Of a DNA stretch of 9,435 nt, positions 7,236 to 9,435 are shown piece after piece. Below the pieces are notes generated by a model. That model was given only the letters and a program-made list of their open reading frames with translations. It ran no database searches and had not been told where the DNA came from. Position 1 is the stretch's first letter; each line of letters opens with the position of its first letter. This stretch comes from an uncultured Flavobacteriales bacterium (GTDB taxonomy: Bacteria; Bacteroidota; Bacteroidia; Flavobacteriales; BACL11), in NCBI GenBank assembly GCA_913047525.1, contig CAJWUS010000046.1:1-9435 (forward strand), given 5' to 3'. Position numbers and translations under genes: made by a program.

Positions 7236-8223
7236 ATCTAAAAAAAAAACTTATATAATACTAACAATTATATTGCTGCTAATTGTGCTTTTATGGCAAA
7301 TGAAATCCAAAAATAGCAATAGTAGTTTAGCTTATGACTTTGCAGTAACAGACACTTCAGCTGTCAGCAAAATTTTTATTGCAGATTTGAAAGGAAATAG
7401 CATAAGCTTGGATAGAATGGAAAATAATTGGCAGATAAACAATCGATATAAAGTTAGAAATAATGCCATGAATATTATCCTTAAAACCATCAAAAATATC
7501 AGTGTGCAAAGGCCCGTATCTGAAAGTAGTTACAACAGAGTAATAACAGATTTGGCAACCAATGGGGTGAAAATTGAGATTTACCAAAACCTTAATAAGA
7601 AACCGACAAAAACTTACACTATTGGCAACAATACAGCTGACCATACTGGCACTTATATGTTACTTGCAAATCACGAGCAACCCTACATCATGCACATTAT
7701 CGGCTTTAATGGAATTATGGGTCCACGCTATGGCTTGCAAGGCCAAGAAGTGGATATTACAGTTTGGAGAGATAAAAATATTTTCAATCTCAATCCTAAG
7801 AAAATTATCTCTATTACATTAATAAATGAAAGAGGACAAGATTCTTCATTTACAATTAAAAATGAGGGTGGGAATTTATTGCTTTTCAATCATCAAAAAA
7901 AGCAAGTAAGAGCAAAGCAGGAAACATTAAGGCAATATTTAAATTTCTTCAAAAAAATAAATTGCGAAACTTTTAAAAATGAAAATATAAGTGAGAAATT
8001 AGAGGAATCTAAAAAACTTTACTCTCTAATTGTAGCACATCAAAATGGAGTGGATTCTTTAATTATTTATCAAATGAGAGAAGAAGGAAAACCAAGAACA
8101 AAACAAGAGCAATATACCGTAGAAAGAATGTATGCAGTTTTAAACTCTGGAGATGTAATGCTAGTTCAGAATTATGTTTTCAACAGACTGTTAATTACTA
8201 TTGATGAATTGAAAGGAGAATAA
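7228..8223 (+). CDS. DUF4340 domain-containing membrane-anchored protein, probable partner of GldFG
   Basis: The 331-residue product has a basic N-terminus (KSKKK), one membrane anchor at about 9-24 and a long periplasmic region. Residues from about 45 follow the DUF4340 pattern: an interaction strand ending in LDRMENNWQINNRYKVRNNAMN (62-83, key W69-x-I with R76), TYTIGNNTADHTGTYML (129-144), and the W180 RDKNIFNLNP segment (181-190). DUF4340 proteins commonly lie beside ABC permeases and ABC_transp_aux (GldG-like) genes, so an accessory periplasmic role in the same transporter is inferred; the molecular function is not known. I chose the ATG at 7228, which overlaps gldG by 8 bp; an in-frame TTG at 7192 would add 12 residues lying inside gldG and is unlikely. 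The fifth codon onward includes a run of ten A bases (7240-7249), a possible slippage site. Confidence 0.85.
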   Translation: MLKSKKKTYIILTIILLLIVLLWQMKSKNSNSSLAYDFAVTDTSAVSKIFIADLKGNSISLDRMENNWQINNRYKVRNNAMNIILKTIKNISVQRPVSESSYNRVITDLATNGVKIEIYQNLNKKPTKTYTIGNNTADHTGTYMLLANHEQPYIMHIIGFNGIMGPRYGLQGQEVDITVWRDKNIFNLNPKKIISITLINERGQDSSFTIKNEGGNLLLFNHQKKQVRAKQETLRQYLNFFKKINCETFKNENISEKLEESKKLYSLIVAHQNGVDSLIIYQMREEGKPRTKQEQYTVERMYAVLNSGDVMLVQNYVFNRLLITIDELKGE

Positions 8224-8226
8224 TTT

Positions 8227-8255
8227 TTGCCATAAAAACTAATCTTATATATTTG
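8227..8255 (+). promoter_or_regulatory. Bacteroidota-type promoter of dnaN
   Basis: In the 53-bp gap before dnaN the -33 element TTG (8227-8229, inside TTTTTG) is followed after 18 bp by TATATTTG (8248-8255), an exact match to the Bacteroidota -7 consensus TAnnTTTG. The predicted start of transcription is near 8260-8262, giving a leader of about 16 bases with no Shine-Dalgarno, normal for this phylum. dnaN can therefore be expressed apart from the gldFG operon, though read-through is also possible since no terminator is seen after the DUF4340 gene. Confidence 0.65.
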
Positions 8256-8276
8256 TTCGCACTAAAATAAACGGAA

Positions 8277-9395
8277 ATGAAATTTATTGTTGATAGCTCA
8301 GCCTTGCTGAGAGAATTACAAAAACTAAGTGGTGTGCTTTCCGCTAACAATACACTGCCCATACTCGATAACTTTTTGTTTGATGTTTCGGATGGCAAAA
8401 TTAGTATTTACGCCTCTGATTTAGAAACTACAATGATGACGAAGATGAAAGCAGAAGCTGGGGAAAACGGAAAGATTGCTATTCCTGCTCGATTGCTTTT
8501 AGATACCCTAAAAACCTTCTCCTCTCAACCCCTTACTTTTTTGGTGGATAGCAGTAATTTTGGCATTGAAATTAGTTCAGAAAACGGACAGTATAAATTA
8601 GCAGGGCAAAATGCGGAGGAATTTCCAAAAGTACTTGTATTAGAATCAGCAGCTACTGCAAATTTAAATGCAGATGTTCTGATAAAAGCAATAAACAAAA
8701 CTTTATTTGCTGCTGGAAATGATGAGTTACGACCAGTAATGTCAGGAGTTTTTTGTGAGTTCTCTGCTGAGAAAATCTCTTTTGTAGCAACTGATGCTCA
8801 TAAACTGGTTTGCCACAGTAGAACAGATGTTACTGCCGATAGCACCGCATCCTTTATCATACCTAGAAAGCCATTAACTTTATTAAAAAATACTTTGGTA
8901 GAGGGCTCCGAAATTAAGATGGAATATAATGATACCAATGCGCTTTTTAGTTTTGATGACGCTACCATTATTTGCCGTTTGGTTGATGGAAGATATCCAA
9001 ATTATGAGGCGGTGATTCCGAAAGAAAACCCGAACAAATTAAGTATTGACACAGATTCACTTTTAGCTTCTATTAAAAGAGTTTCTATTTTTGCCAATAA
9101 AACCACTCATCAAATAAAACTTAAAATTAAAGGCAGTGAGTTATTGATTACATCAGAAGATTTAGATTTTGCTAACCAAGCTGAAGAGCGACTAACTTGC
9201 CAATATGAAGGAGAGGATATGGAAATTGGATTTAACTCCAAATTTGTAATTGAGATGTTAAGTAATATTGGTGCTGAGCAGATTTGTATTGAAATGAGTG
9301 CCCCTAACCGAGCCGGAATTATTTTACCCTTAGATGGGCAAGATGAAGGAGAAAACACCCTAATGCTTGTAATGCCTGTAATGTTAAATACATAA
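8277..9395 (+). CDS. dnaN: DNA polymerase III beta subunit (sliding clamp)
   Basis: DnaN forms a dimeric ring that encircles DNA and tethers the replicative polymerase and repair proteins. The 372 residues match the family (E. coli 366) with three repeated clamp domains, about 1-120, 130-250 and 255-372. Visible markers are the start KFIVDSSALLRELQKLSGVL (2-21, key L10-x-x-L13), TLPILDNFLF (26-35), the ATDAHKL strand of the protein-binding cleft (171-177), DGRYPNYEAVIP (237-248), FNSKF (319-323) and the C-terminal cleft strand LMLVMPVML (362-370). The ATG at 8277 is placed correctly for the family. The gene lies 53 bp after the DUF4340 gene with its own promoter. The last 40 bases of the window hold no clear terminator. 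Confidence 0.97.
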   Translation: MKFIVDSSALLRELQKLSGVLSANNTLPILDNFLFDVSDGKISIYASDLETTMMTKMKAEAGENGKIAIPARLLLDTLKTFSSQPLTFLVDSSNFGIEISSENGQYKLAGQNAEEFPKVLVLESAATANLNADVLIKAINKTLFAAGNDELRPVMSGVFCEFSAEKISFVATDAHKLVCHSRTDVTADSTASFIIPRKPLTLLKNTLVEGSEIKMEYNDTNALFSFDDATIICRLVDGRYPNYEAVIPKENPNKLSIDTDSLLASIKRVSIFANKTTHQIKLKIKGSELLITSEDLDFANQAEERLTCQYEGEDMEIGFNSKFVIEMLSNIGAEQICIEMSAPNRAGIILPLDGQDEGENTLMLVMPVMLNT

Positions 9396-9435
9396 ATCCA
9401 CCATTTAAAAAAAGAATAATAAGTACAGCCCCCCT

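Noticed and set aside
9396..9435. Possible terminator or further gene after dnaN
   Set aside because: The 40 bases show no hairpin with a T run and no start of a coding frame.

Overview
The window looks like AT-rich chromosomal DNA from a Bacteroidota bacterium. Three things support this: the gliding-type ABC transporter genes gldF and gldG, the Bacteroidota-style promoter motif TAnnTTTG upstream of genes, and a long secreted protein built from PKD/Ig-like repeats. The class (for example Flavobacteriia versus a sphingobacterial or chitinophagial lineage) cannot be settled from this sequence alone.

There are two divergent blocks. The left block is on the minus strand. It starts near 3882 with phoH (PhoH-like ATPase), followed one base later by purC (SAICAR synthetase). 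After a 37-bp gap comes a large secreted repeat protein whose first 650 codons fill 1-1951 and whose C-terminus lies beyond the left edge. The right block is on the plus strand from 3964: a SAM hydroxide adenosyltransferase-like protein (DUF62), gldF, gldG, a DUF4340 membrane-anchored protein, and dnaN (sliding clamp). The first four of these overlap or abut (4 bp, 0 bp and 8 bp), so they look like one translationally coupled operon. dnaN sits 53 bp further on and has its own well-formed promoter.

Functionally the window mixes housekeeping genes (purine synthesis, DNA replication, PhoH) with an envelope ABC system. GldF is the membrane permease and GldG the periplasmic auxiliary subunit; DUF4340 is a probable extra periplasmic partner. 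The ATPase partner GldA is not encoded here. The left-hand repeat protein is a probable cell-surface or secreted adhesin-like protein.

I found no RNA genes, insertion sequences, CRISPR arrays or defence genes, and nothing that clearly amounts to a new system. The points most worth checking are the loss of the expected catalytic arginine in the DUF62 protein, the gldFG-DUF4340 linkage, the dnaN promoter, and the repeat architecture of the surface protein.
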